NCBI GenBank assembly: GCA_026545225.1
Contig: CM048849.1
Location: forward strand, 50,704,336-50,768,335
Source: Cornus controversa
Lineage: Eukaryota > Streptophyta > Magnoliopsida > Cornales > Cornaceae
Reading direction: 5' to 3'
Length of the DNA stretch: 64,000 nt
Below, piece after piece: positions 22,701 through 33,175 of the stretch. The first letter of the stretch is position 1. Every line of letters starts with the position of its first letter. The position numbers were made by a program, and so were the translations under genes. The notes beneath the pieces were generated by a model. The model was not told where the DNA came from and did no database searches. It saw only the letters and a program-made list of their open reading frames with translations.

Positions 22701-23876
22701 TTTATGCCCTTGTTTACCAGAACAAAGTGTTTTTATCATACCATCTGACCATGTGATTTTCCCAAGGCCTTCCCACTCGCTATTCCCAAGCACATTAGCC
22801 AATCCAAGACTGGCTGTCCCACCAAAACCACAACAATGGTAGTCATCGAAATTCATTGTTGCTCCTTCCATGATAATGTAATCAGCCTCCACCTTTTTCA
22901 GTATCTGACAATCTATAAGCTCCATCAAAACATGATGTCCCTTCTCATAAGTCTTCTCAATACAATCAATGCGACCAAGATATCCTTCAACCATCCAGTA
23001 AGCTATCAACTCATTGTAATGAATGCTTCCACGTTTGCGAAAGAAGTGGCTGCCATGCCAACAGCAATCGAATAGAACACCGAGCGGAAGCATGCCATAC
23101 CCAGTGCATAGTAACTGTGTCATGTTACATCTTTCATTATCAGATGCTTCCTCCAAAGCACTTTCTAGCAGCCGCACCCCAGAGTCATGTTGTCCAAAGT
23201 AACTTAAAGCTTTTGCCAGCACGAGAACTGCAGCAGGAAACCCTCTAGCCTTTCTGATAAAAGTTTCAGCTAACGATTTAATACCTGGAACTTCATAAAG
23301 TGCTGTCCCCACTCTTTCTCGCAGTAAAGACCGTGACTCTTCCATGGATAAAGGCTCCACCTCAAACACTTCCCTCATTTCTGTACGAAGTTGGCTGTTG
23401 ACACTCTTTACGCTAGTGATTAAAACCTTATACGAGCTTTGTGGGCTAAGATTCAGCAGGGGTTTCAATTTGGACATAATCTGTTCTTCATCCATTTTAT
23501 TTCCCTCATCATCCAAAATTAGAAGCAAACTCTTTCCTTCAAGTGTTGCAGATATCTTGTGCTGCAAGTCTTCCCAGTTCTCCTCCTTCTCTGCCTCCTC
23601 TTTGTCATCCTCACCTTCCCACTCCTCAGCGGTGGGAAGTAGACACAACTGACGAGCAATACTGTCACAGAGAGCATTGTTGCCATATTCTCTATTCAGA
23701 AACACCCAAAGGATGATCTTGAATAAGTCATCCTTAATTGCGCGCCTGGTTATCTCTCTTGCTGTCCATGTTTTACCAATTCCAGATTCCCCTACAAGAA
23801 CAATTGTTTCAACTTTATCATCCTTTAACAGTTTAATTATGCTTTCTTTCTGCTGTGCCAATGTACTCTGGTCCAT
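19794..23876 (-). CDS. NB-ARC-LRR disease-resistance protein without N-terminal CC or TIR domain
   Basis: Single long frame of 1360 codons, ATG at 23874-23876 and TGA at 19794-19796. The P-loop GESGIGKT is at residues 29-36 and kinase-2 LLLILDDE at 117-124. An RNBS-B-like VLITS follows near 150 and a GLPL-like GFPAAVL near 212. A very acidic insert sits at about 84-103. The winged-helix region (about 255-340) lacks a recognisable MHD. About two dozen LRRs cover residues 380-950, followed by a non-LRR segment (about 960-1090) and further LRR-like repeats to the end. It resembles the Arabidopsis At4g19050 type of NB-LRR (from memory). The protein presumably binds ATP/ADP and acts in immune signalling. 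The start is uncertain: a splice-acceptor-like TTATGCAG lies just upstream and the frame is open back to 23904, so a short upstream exon is possible. It sits 13 kb from the P-loop-less NLR gene in the same orientation. Confidence 0.88.
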   Translation of the reverse strand: MDQSTLAQQKESIIKLLKDDKVETIVLVGESGIGKTWTAREITRRAIKDDLFKIILWVFLNREYGNNALCDSIARQLCLLPTAEEWEGEDDKEEAEKEENWEDLQHKISATLEGKSLLLILDDEGNKMDEEQIMSKLKPLLNLSPQSSYKVLITSVKSVNSQLRTEMREVFEVEPLSMEESRSLLRERVGTALYEVPGIKSLAETFIRKARGFPAAVLVLAKALSYFGQHDSGVRLLESALEEASDNERCNMTQLLCTGYGMLPLGVLFDCCWHGSHFFRKRGSIHYNELIAYWMVEGYLGRIDCIEKTYEKGHHVLMELIDCQILKKVEADYIIMEGATMNFDDYHCCGFGGTASLGLANVLGNSEWEGLGKITWSDGMIKTLCSGKQGHKLLTLLLDGNRLGREVPDIFFDSKKDLQVLAIFNPTLKSLPRPLYQMDKLLVLVLRGCEFLEKIDQNLELKSLTVLEISGATSLKKIPDDFPDDLFKHMPHLRSLNMSAVQIDKLPSSLYDLSELCWLILRGCSCLVTLESLRKLNKLVVLDLSGATSLISIKDKTFGQNKELKILNLSQTKLKSLPKLPNHGDLTHFSVSGCKVLDRLPSIQSLSSLQNLDLSGAEKFNEFHEQSLGNNADLKILDLSETSIKLLPSNISNLRRLFLRRCTQLKSLSIPEALNKDLEILDLEGTHSLEKIKDKFFEHLRSLRILNLSKTRIEALPSIVNLCNLRQLNLSGCSALTAIEYKSFEQMSCLQKLDLSGTKIKDLPSLSNCSNLRHLLLKKCTNVKVLPQIDALSKLEELNLCGIHSLKEAGANFLEQMYNLQILDLSETQLEQLPSMENLKNLRQLSLRGCPDLKMVPHLEALTKLEVLDLSGTAVDSLPSFNNFCNLQSLMLTDCFHLKEFRHLEILDLLGATVKELPYGISKLTRLAHLDLPNMSNIQIAEGENVRAPLEEPNRYQWSISSLPVETLANNDRSLIPVSSTQFLQLLEKNSSLWETSFKQFHFCVHPVDGQNKNQDRYFYRNELIFRDIHLQTREFVHWKEGRSLEICGFDRFPKGIEDVLSHADYVLLIDNMSERWLSDLGASNLKVMKGCWIERCRKMVSVFHAEEIEHTAEVGKILDILGVSNAVNLKNIYSGSLQCKLFQNLKCLYLDCCPKLSTVFSSSQLPENLKVLHIKFCDKLETVVDQMPQDHPGLLKLDVLHLWELPHLKSIGCTLPSLQTLKVWQCPKLQKLEEYINLAESIQILWISNVTDLKRIYSGITQPECYKNLKTLILESCFMLVNVFSASQPPMNLETLQIKSCDKLETVFEHSSSADYTVPVLHTLHLQKLLKLKKVEGKFPSLKDPIVNECPNCRNFPVV

Positions 23877-24317
23877 TGCTGATGCAAGAAATTCTACTGC
23901 ATAATTTTATTAAATAAATTAATAGTAGAATTCTAACAAAATGAATACAAAAGAAAATTGTGTTCAGTTCTTGTCTGAGTAATAAATCATCAGATAAACA
24001 GAATAAAACCATGCCAAAATCAATTGTTCAGGTTCTCTCTTGACTTTGAATGCATTATCAAAATCATGCACTCACCATTTATAGTTCCTTTCTCGATGAA
24101 TGCAAAAGTCAATAAGATAAAAAGCATATCAAACTTTTCAAACTCAATAGGATGATACATTACTAAAAAAACTGAACTTCATGTATACCAGTCACCAGAT
24201 ACACAACAATTCTAAGTTTTCTAGGAATTTGTTTGCTCATTGGGTCCAAACTCCATTGAAAAGTATTTTTTTACATGAATATATAAAACAAGGCTTAATA
24301 AATAATTAAAAAAATCC

Positions 24318-24500
24318 CTCATTGCTTGATGCAATGGTTAAAATTTGAACTCACAGGTAAGCAGTTCAAGTCCCGGAACAGCCACTTTTTGCAAACATAG
24401 TAACAAAGCTTAAGTCTGTCCCTAATCTTCCCTCCCAGCACCCCACCTGGGCGGGACATACATTGGGAAAGCGGCAAACCTCCTTATTGTACAAAAAAAT
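24318..24500 (+). mobile_element. tRNA-derived SINE
   Basis: A tRNA-like head contains an A-box-like segment (GCAATGGTTAAAA, about 24330) and a good B box, GTTCAAGTCCCGG (24364-24376). It is followed by AACAGCCACTTTTTGC and a C-rich body ending near CCCACCTGGGCGGGAC (24442-24457) and an A-rich end (24491-24500). This order matches the plant SINE body I know. It is not an intact tRNA gene because the acceptor and anticodon arms do not pair. The boundaries are approximate and no clear target duplication was found. Confidence 0.6.
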
Positions 24501-25493
24501 AGTTTGTAATATCTAATAAACTATAAGGTTTAAAATTTACATTAAGGTACTTAAAATATTTAAGGAGTATGCTTTAATCTAGATTTATAGATTTAGATTT
24601 GAACCAGATTTGATAGCATTATATGCATGGATTTCAATTTTTTTGAAATCCACACCAACAAGGGAATTGCACATCATACATCCACTTAACATCCTTTCGA
24701 GCCTCTTAATCCAACTTCGATAGCTAATCTTTCATTTAAACCTCAAATCTCTTGATTTCAAATTCATTCGTTCATCCAAATGTACCATAAGTGATCAACT
24801 TCATATATTATATTGCTGTAGCTAATTTGCTGCAGGATTTATTCAAGATATTATTGTAGATCCTTTGTTCTGAAACTCTGTGATATTCTGATGTGCTAAC
24901 AAGCATAAAAATTGTTCTTTCCTCTTCATTATATTGTTTTATAGATTTCTTTTGAGGATATCAAGGATGGAATTTGATGAAATTCTTTTTTTTTTTAAAT
25001 TGAACATGCTAACTTTTCTTTTTCTGACTCAAAAGATAGACCATAATTTTTCAATTTTATCGTGTAGAGAAAAAAGAGTAACAAAGCTACAAACCAAGCA
25101 GCTTCAGGCAATGAAACCCGTCTGATATCTTCTACTATTCAGAGAACAATAATCCTTACTTTGAAATGAAACATTTTCGAGCTTCTGGATCAAAGGGATT
25201 TCAAGTACTCCATATACATCTATTTAATAACTTGACCCTAAATCTCATTGTTGGAGGGATTCAAATTGAAGAATTAAGAACATTAATGTAAGTTAAAAAC
25301 CACAGAGTCATCATATTTTTTACTTAGATGATCACCAACACTTCCAAATTGTCTTGACATCAATAGATTTCAGTGGTTTAGTACGATATACAAGATCAGA
25401 CAATTCAGATAGGGCTTTTAAAAGACAAGGTGCAATCAATGACATTGACATTGAAGAAAGCATAAATCATATCACGAAACACATATACACACA

Positions 25494-25516
25494 GAGGGAG
25501 AGAGAGAGAGAGAGAA
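25494..25516. repeat. (GA)n microsatellite
   Basis: A short run of GA repeats lies in intergenic DNA. Confidence 0.9.
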
Positions 25517-27619
25517 CCTGCAAGACAAAGAAAGCTCCTCCTCTGTTTGTGTTGAGCTGTTTGTTTCAACCCGGTCTGGTACCAAGGACACAGTTCAGTG
25601 TCTTCTTAAAACAAGTCGACCACTTGTATTTGTATCGTGAATATTCTATTTAATCTAATGGTAGAAATTAGGGTCAATGCAATAAAAAAATTCATATGTA
25701 CTAATTTTTTTTAGCAGATAGGCACCATGAATATTTGAAATTTTGCAAGACACTTCCTTACATCAAGTTATTCTTAAGAAATAAATGATAAGTGTAATTT
25801 GTGGTGTTGCACGTATCAACAATTTATCTAATTTCTATCTTAATTATGGGAAACTTATTAAAAAATTGTACATTTTTTACATTTTATTTTTAATTATCAA
25901 GTCTGATATTACATTGTCACATTTATCACCGTCTACTCTAAAAATTTAATATTTAAATTCTTTAACACACTCTATATTTTATTCGCCTAACATTTCTAAA
26001 TACTTGATAATTCTTTGCTTTCCACTTCAATGCATTTTATTTGATCTTAATAAATTCATTCCTTCACATTCTTTCTACCACAATATTTCTTGGTGCTATT
26101 AGAGCAGATTGATCTAACCATTTTTGAAACGTTTCTTCTGTTGCCTTTGGTTTACCAACCAATATTCCATTCACCCACCATTTCCAAGTTGCAGGGTAAA
26201 CAAGGAGACCATTTATGCATGCATAGAATTCATTCTATTTTTTTTCTTTCTGTAATTTAAATGACAAAAAATAAAAATGAAGCTGTGAATATCACCTCTA
26301 TATTTAAATAAATACTAATGTCAAAAGAATGAAGTGCATAGGTAATGCTATATGGACAGATTGAAATATTTGAATATATACTTCCATCATAGAAATGTAA
26401 TATGATGATAATTGTGTGGACTGTGGAGATACTATTGACACTGGAAAATTCATGAGAGGAATAAAGGAGGCTAAGAAATGGGCAACTAAAGATAGAAACA
26501 GCAAGCGGCACAAAAATGCACATTTTCCCACACACACAAAGGATCGATTTCTAACAAGTTTGAACATTAAAATGTACAATAATATCATAGTATAATTGTT
26601 AAGAAAAGTTTAAATTTATTTTAAAAAGAAGTGTTGAGATATATATCATAATTTAATATAAAATTTATTTATGCAAATTATGCAATATGATTCTCAACTC
26701 TTATTTTGTTTGTTAATCACCGTATCCGTATCGTAACGTACCCGTGTCCCATATCCGTATCCATGCTTCCTAGGAGCGCGTAAAGCTATTCTGCGAGACT
26801 CTTGAATCCCATCACTTATCTTTTTGCAAAAAATAAATAAAATAAAGAACATTACTTATTTTTTAAAAAAATAAAATAAAATAAAAAGAACTTAAAATGG
26901 GTTGGAGCAGTGAATACTATTTTGGTTCTCGAAGGCCACTTGTACCGGGCGTGCTTTGCATTCGTTTGTGTTTTTGTTGACTACTGATTTTGATTTTGTT
27001 AGAGTGTTATGAATAATAATCTAAAATACGGTCGATAACAAAAGTGCGTTTTAACAAATTATTTATTTATTTATTTTAAATTTTAACCTCTACAATAATC
27101 AAAACACATAAAAATATTATTTTGTTGTTTTAGTTATTTACTTTAATTCCAAAACAAAAACAAAATATATGACAAATAAGCTAATAGATATCACACTTTA
27201 AAATCAGGAGGTGAGAAATAGATGACTACTACATATTTCTTTTGAAAAATTTGTAGTATATTTAATTTAAAAATATATATAGTACATCTTATTTATAATT
27301 ATATTAAGTAAATATAAAAAGAACATAATTTAATATTTATTCACACCTACTAAGTTAAGACTTGGTTGAGTTCTTAAAACTTCACAAGATTATATGAAAG
27401 AAATATACATAAGTATATATATAAATAAAATAATTGGGGCATCTGTATATTATGCAATAGGACAGGTGCTAGAGTCTTGTGAATTTGAACTTGTACTTGG
27501 TGTTACAAGCTACATCTAAAGAACTTGAGAGACTATGTCTTGAATACGACTCCTTTAATCAAATTTTAATATGTCATAGTGTAGCCTTATTAATGCTCAT
27601 GTGTTTATATCTTAATTCT

Positions 27620-27903
27620 TGTTACAAGTGGACAAGTGGGTTCATCCCACTTTAATACATATATATCTAGATATTATATATTTTGCACCTCCTTTGATGC
27701 CTATATATATATGAGGCATATGTATGAGAGAGTCAGGGGCTGATATATATTTTGGAAGACCAAATTCTCTCATTCTCTGTTCTCTTTCTCACTCTCTCGA
27801 ATCTCTTGCTCTCTCTCTCGTCTACTGCTCCCTCTCTCACAATCTCATATTTTATCCATCTTCTCTTTTTATTATATAGTTATTATATTATACTTTTACA
27901 ACA
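27620..27903 (+). repeat. 5' LTR of copia element 1
   Basis: Begins TGTTACAAGTGG and ends TTTTACAACA. It contains a pyrimidine-rich CT tract after a TATATATA-rich region that probably holds the promoter. Confidence 0.95.
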
Positions 27904-28190
27904 CGTTATCAGCACGAGGTTCTGACCACTTGAGAAGACAAGTAAAAATACGAGGCTCTGACGAACGGAGAAGACAATTTCATTTTTCACTTCCAAGTAA
28001 AAGGTACGAAAATTATATTTTATGTCATTTCAATAGATAAATATATCTATACATATATATATATATATAGATAAATATATAATATATCTATTGGTATATA
28101 TGTATATATATATACCCATACATATAATCTATATATTTATATAGATATATCTATATATACATATAAATATATAATATATATGTATATATA

Positions 28191-28520
28191 AAGTCCTTCC
28201 CGATTGCGAAGTGACATGTTCATATTTATATTATTTTATTCTGTCAATATACCTACATATATATGTATATATAAAGTCCTTCCCGATTGCGAAGTGACAT
28301 GTTCATATTTATATTATTTTATTCTGTCAATATACCTACATATATATGTATATATAAAGTCCTTCCCGATTGCGAAGTGACATGTTCATATTTATATTAT
28401 TTTATTCTGTCAATATACTTACACATATATGTATATATAAAGTCCTTCCCGATTGCGAAGTGACATGTTCATATTTATACTATTCTGTCAATATAGTATA
28501 CATATAAAATTTCGAGTATT
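28191..28520 (+). repeat. 83-bp tandem repeat in the leader of copia element 1
   Basis: Four units start with AAGTCCTTCCCGATTGCG at 28191, 28274, 28357 and 28440, an exact 83-bp period. The last unit is shortened. The array lies between the 5' LTR and gag, flanked on the left by dense TA-rich sequence (28030-28190). Confidence 0.95.
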
Positions 28521-28527
28521 TTACAAT

Positions 28528-29300
28528 ATAAGACTCGTCCACACTATGAAAAAATTTGAAGGATAAGTTCGAATCAAAGAACTATAAATCTGCCAAGAGC
28601 TCGAGACAACTGGTCAAAATTGAAGTTGTCTGATTATAAATCGGTTATAGAATATAATTCAGCTCTATTCCGAATTAGCTCTCAAATGAATTTATGTGGA
28701 GAGCCTAAAAATGATGTGGATATGTTAGAAAAAACATTTACCATATTTTATTCCTCGAACTAGCTCCTCTAGCAGCAGTATCGAGAGAGATATTTTACAA
28801 GATATTCTGAGTTGATATCTTACTTATTAGTAGCTGAATAAAACAATGAGCTCTTATTAGAAAACCACATATCCCGTCTGACCGGATCAACTTCATTAAT
28901 TGAAACACATTCAGCATCCTTTAATGGTCGTGGACGTGGAAGTGGTCGTGGACGTGGTCATGGTCGTGGCCACGGCAGAAATAATAATTATGGTGGTTAT
29001 TATTCATTTGAGTTTCCTAGTAGGAACTACACACCATATTATCATGAAGGAAATGCAAGTGGGGCAAAGCAAGAAAAATTGAAAGGTATGCCGATGCAAC
29101 CTCCAAACAATATGAAAATACTTGCTTTCGCTGTGGTATGAAAGGGCATTGGTCACAGACCTGCCGAAACGCCCAAACACTTCATTGAACTATATCAAGC
29201 TTCAAATCAAAGGAAAAGGGAAGGAAAAAGAGATTGAAACAAATGCTATCGAAAATTATGAACCGGTAGCCATCAATCATCTTGATATTTCAGATATCTA
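28528..29300 (+). pseudogene. gag remnant of copia element 1
   Basis: Fragments in more than one frame match copia gag: the segment around DYKSVIEYNSALFRISSQMN, then an arginine/glycine-rich stretch (GRGRGSGRGRGHGRG, about 28923-28980). A zinc knuckle, CFRCGMKGHWSQTC, with C-X2-C-X4-H-X4-C spacing, lies at about 29124-29165. Several stop codons (after FYSSN near 28765, for example) and at least one frameshift near 29170 break the frame. No functional Gag can be produced from this copy. Confidence 0.85.
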
Positions 29301-29454
29301 AAGACCTCCCTAAAATCAATAATCAGTGGAATGATGATGGAAATGTCCACATTGATTAGATATAATTTTCTTTAATTTTTATTAGTATATTATTACAAGT
29401 TTTGTTTGTAATTATACTTTTATTAATGTAATGAAGTTTGTTTCTTTTTAGAAA

Positions 29455-32400
29455 ATGGATTTGATCAATACATTACCCACATCCAAGATAAATGATGAAG
29501 ATATATGTTTGGTAGACAGTGCCACGACACATACTATCCTGAGAGATAGAAAATATTTTTTCCATATAACATTAGCTGAAGCTAATGTTAATACCATATC
29601 AGGTTCCATAGACCTGATTGATGGTTCTGGAATGGCTAATATTGTGTTACCATATGGAACACAATTGCATATTGATGATGGTCTCTACTCAGTCAGATCC
29701 AAGAGAAATCTGGTGAGTTTTAAAGATATACGTCATAACGGATATCATATTGAGACAATAAATAAAGGGAGTATGGAATATCTATGCATTACATCAACTA
29801 TTTCATGCCGGAAGCATGTTTTAGAAAAACTCCCTACTTTCTCTTCTAGGTTATATTTTATAAAAATAAGAGCAATTGAATCACATGTAGTGATGCACCA
29901 GAAGTGCTCTGACCCAAAGAATTTTATTTTATGGCATAATCGCCTTGGTCATCCTGGGTCAACAATGATGCGCCGAATTATTAAAAATTCAAATGGGCAT
30001 CCATTAAAGAATCAGAAAATTCTTTTAACAAGTGATTATATATACACTGCATGCTCACAAGGAAAGTTGATTGTGAGGCTATCTCCTTCAAAAGTTGTTG
30101 TTGAATCTCCTGATTTCTTACAAAGGATCCACGGAGATATATGTGGGCCTATTCACCCATCATGTGGACCTTTTCGTTATTTTATGGTTTTAATTGATGC
30201 CTCAACTAGATGGTCCCATGTCTGTTTACTTTCTACTCGAAATGTAGCATTTGCTAGACTTTTGGCCCAAACAATTCGTTTAAGAACACAATTCTCGGAT
30301 TATCCAATCAAGGCAATTCGTCTTAATAATGCCGGAGAATTTACATCTAAAACGTTCAATGACTATTGCATGTCTATTGGCACTGATGTTGAACACCCTG
30401 TTGCACACGCTCATACTCAAAATGGTTTAGCAGAGTCTTTTATAAAACGTCTTCAATTGATTGCCAGACCATTACTTATGAAAACAAAACTCCCTGTGTC
30501 AGCCTGGGGACATGCCATATTGCATGCAGCATCATTAGTTCTTATTAGACCAACTGTTTACCATAATTTTTCACCTCTACAACTTATGGTTGGTCAACAA
30601 CCAAATATCTCTCATTTACGAGTTTTTGGTTGTTCTGTCTTTGTGCCTATTGCACCACCACAACGAACAAAAATGGGACCTCAACGTAGACTTGGAATTT
30701 ATGTAGGTTTTGACTCTCCATCTATCATTAGATATCTTGAACCTATAACAGGAGATTTGTTTAAAGCAAGATTTGCTGATCGTCATTTTGATGAGGTGGT
30801 ATTCCCACCATTAGGGGGAGAAATGACACAGCCTGAACAACAACATGAGATCACTTGGAATGCTACGACATTATCACATTTTGATCTCCCTACAAGTCAA
30901 AGAGAACTTGAAGTCAAGAAAATCATTCATTTGCAAAGTATTGCAAATCAATTGCCAGATACATTTACTGATACAAGTAAAGTGATACAATCTCATATCC
31001 CTGCTGCCAATTTCCCAGCACAAATAGATGTCCCTGTTGGACAGTCTATAAGTATTGCAACAGATGCATCTAAAACACGCTTGAAGCGTGGGAGACCTAT
31101 TGGTGCAAAAGATACTGTTCCTCGAAAAAGGAAAGTACAAGAGAAAGTAGATAAAGAAGATGGTACTCCTGAGGAGGCCATACTTACAAAGGGAGCAATA
31201 ATAACCCCTGAAGAAATGATAGCCCTTGATGAGACACAAAAAGAGATAGTCGTACCTGAAAATGATGAGATCTCAATAAATTATGCAAAGAGATGGAATA
31301 GAAATGATGTTCTTGTCGACAACATATTCTCTTTTGCAGTTGCTCTTCATATTGCAAGAGATAATGAGGATCCAGGACCTCAATACGTTGACGAATGTCG
31401 ACGCAGAAATGATTGGCCAAAATGGAAAGAGGCAATACAGGCAGAATTAACTTCACTAGCAAAACGTGAAGTATTTGGATCAATAATCCAGACACCTGAA
31501 GGTGTTAAGCCTGTAGGGTACAAATGGGTATTTGTACGGAAAAGAAATGAGAAAAATGAAATTATGAGATACAAAGCCCGCTTAGTGGCACAAGGTTTCT
31601 CACAAAGGCCTGATATTGATTATGAGGAGACATATTCTCCGGTAATGGATGCAATTACATTCTGATTCCTGATTAATTTGGCAGTCATAGAAAGGCTGAA
31701 TATGCATCTAATGGACGTGGTTACAGCATATTTATATGGATCACTTGATAGTGATATTTATATGAAAATTCCTGAAGGATTTCAAATGCTTGAAGCAATC
31801 GCTTCAAAATCACGGTCGATGTATTCAATTAAGTTACAACGATCGTTGTACGAATTAAAGCAGTCTGGACGCATGTGGTACAATCGCCTTAGCGAGTACT
31901 TAATCAAAGAAGGATATGTAAATAATCCAAATTGTCCATGCGTTTTTATTAAAAAATCAGGATCTGGATTTGCAATTATAGCAGTATATGTTGATGATTT
32001 AAACCTTGTGGGAACTCCTGATGAGCTCACCGCGACTGCTGATTATTTAAAGAAAGAATTCGAAATGAAAGAGCTTAGAAAAACGAGATTTTGCCTCGGA
32101 TTATAGATTGAGCATTTACCAAGCATAATTCTTATCCATCAGTCAACATATACAGAAAAAGTTCTTAAGCGATTTTATATGGATAAAGCTCATCCATTAA
32201 GTTCTCCAATGGTTGTCCGATCGCTTGATGTGAAGAAAGATCCATTTCGTCCTCGAGAAGATAATGAAGAATTACTTGGTCCGAAAATTCCATATTTGAG
32301 TGCTATTGGTGCACTGATGTACCTTACAAATTGTACAAGACCGGACATAGCTTTTCCAGTCAACTTACTAGCACGGTACAGTTCTGCACCAACCCGCAGA

Positions 32401-32991
32401 CATTAGAATGGAGTCAAGCATATAATGAGATATCTTCGTGGGACCACTGATATGGGATTATTTTATTCAAATAAATCAAGATCCCAGTTAGTTGGATATG
32501 CAGATGCAGGTTATCTTTCTGATCCACATAAAGCTCGATCACAAACAGGATATGTATTTATTTGTGGTGACACTGCTATATCATGGAGATCCATGAAACA
32601 GACAATGACAGCAACCTCTTCAAATCATTCTGAAATACTCGTAATTCATGAAGCGAGCTGAGAGTGTGTCTGGCTAAGATCTATGATACATCATATTCGA
32701 GAAAACTGTGGACTCTCCTCAATAAATAATATCCCAACGATATTATACGAAGATAATGCTGCATGTCTTGCTCAAATCAAAGGAGGATATATCAAAGGAG
32801 ATAAAACCAAGCACATCTCACCAAAATTCTTTTATACTCACGAGCTTCAAAAAAATGGTGATATTGATGTCTAACAAATTCGTTCGTGTGATAATTTGGC
32901 AGACTTGTTCACTAAAGCTCTGCCTACCACGACATTCAAGAAATTGGTTCACAATATTGGGATGCGGCAGCTCAAAGATTTTTCATGCTGA
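29455..32991 (+). pseudogene. pol of copia element 1, one frame with five nonsense codons
   Basis: One uninterrupted frame of 1179 codons (29455-32991) without frameshift is punctuated by stops at 31663 (TGA), 32104 (TAG), 32404 (TAG), 32659 (TGA) and 32872 (TAA). Visible domains are protease DSA at residues 21-23, the integrase zinc region (HNRLGH at 161-166) and the integrase core with D228 and E327. Reverse transcriptase begins around YKWVFVRKRNE, with AVYVDDLNLVG near 31981-32013. RNase H is around YADAGYLSDPHKARSQTGY, and the end is a typical DLFTKALP tail. Two key sites are changed: Asn291 stands where the second catalytic Asp of integrase is expected, and Tyr197 where a zinc-binding Cys is usual. 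All five stops fit single C-to-T or G-to-A transitions. Confidence 0.92.
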
Positions 32992-33175
32992 TGAGGGGGA
33001 GAATTTGTTTGAAAAGGTATTAGCATACTGCACTCTTTTTCCTTCGATCAGGTTTTATCACACTGGGTTTTCCTGACAAGGTTTTAATGAGGCAGTTTTT
33101 GTTTATGCAATACCATTTGTTTTAAGTACACAAGAATTTTGTATTTTTTTATAATGTCATGAACCCAAAGGGGAG

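Larger units (their letters stand above)
23877..27614. other. Intergenic DNA between the NB-ARC gene and copia element 1
   Basis: Apart from the SINE near 24.4 kb and a GA microsatellite at about 25494-25516, no gene is supported. A short hairpin (GGATTTCAA, then TTGAAATCC after a T run) lies at about 24629-24651. A minus-strand stretch at about 26095-26235 translates without stops into a protein-like string (NGLLVYPATWKWW...EETFQKWLDQSAL), perhaps a decayed coding remnant. Bases about 26715-26770 carry a 'GTATCCGTATC...CCCGTGTCC' fragment related to a sequence in the second MYB intron (57.6-58.1 kb). Confidence 0.45.

Noticed and set aside
20669..23904. Plus- and minus-strand short frames within the NB-ARC-LRR gene
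   Set aside because: All overlap the 1360-codon frame and show no domain of their own.
24360..24380. A functional tRNA gene at the GTTCAAGTCCCGG motif
   Set aside because: Only the internal promoter boxes are present; no cloverleaf can be formed and the downstream sequence matches a SINE body.
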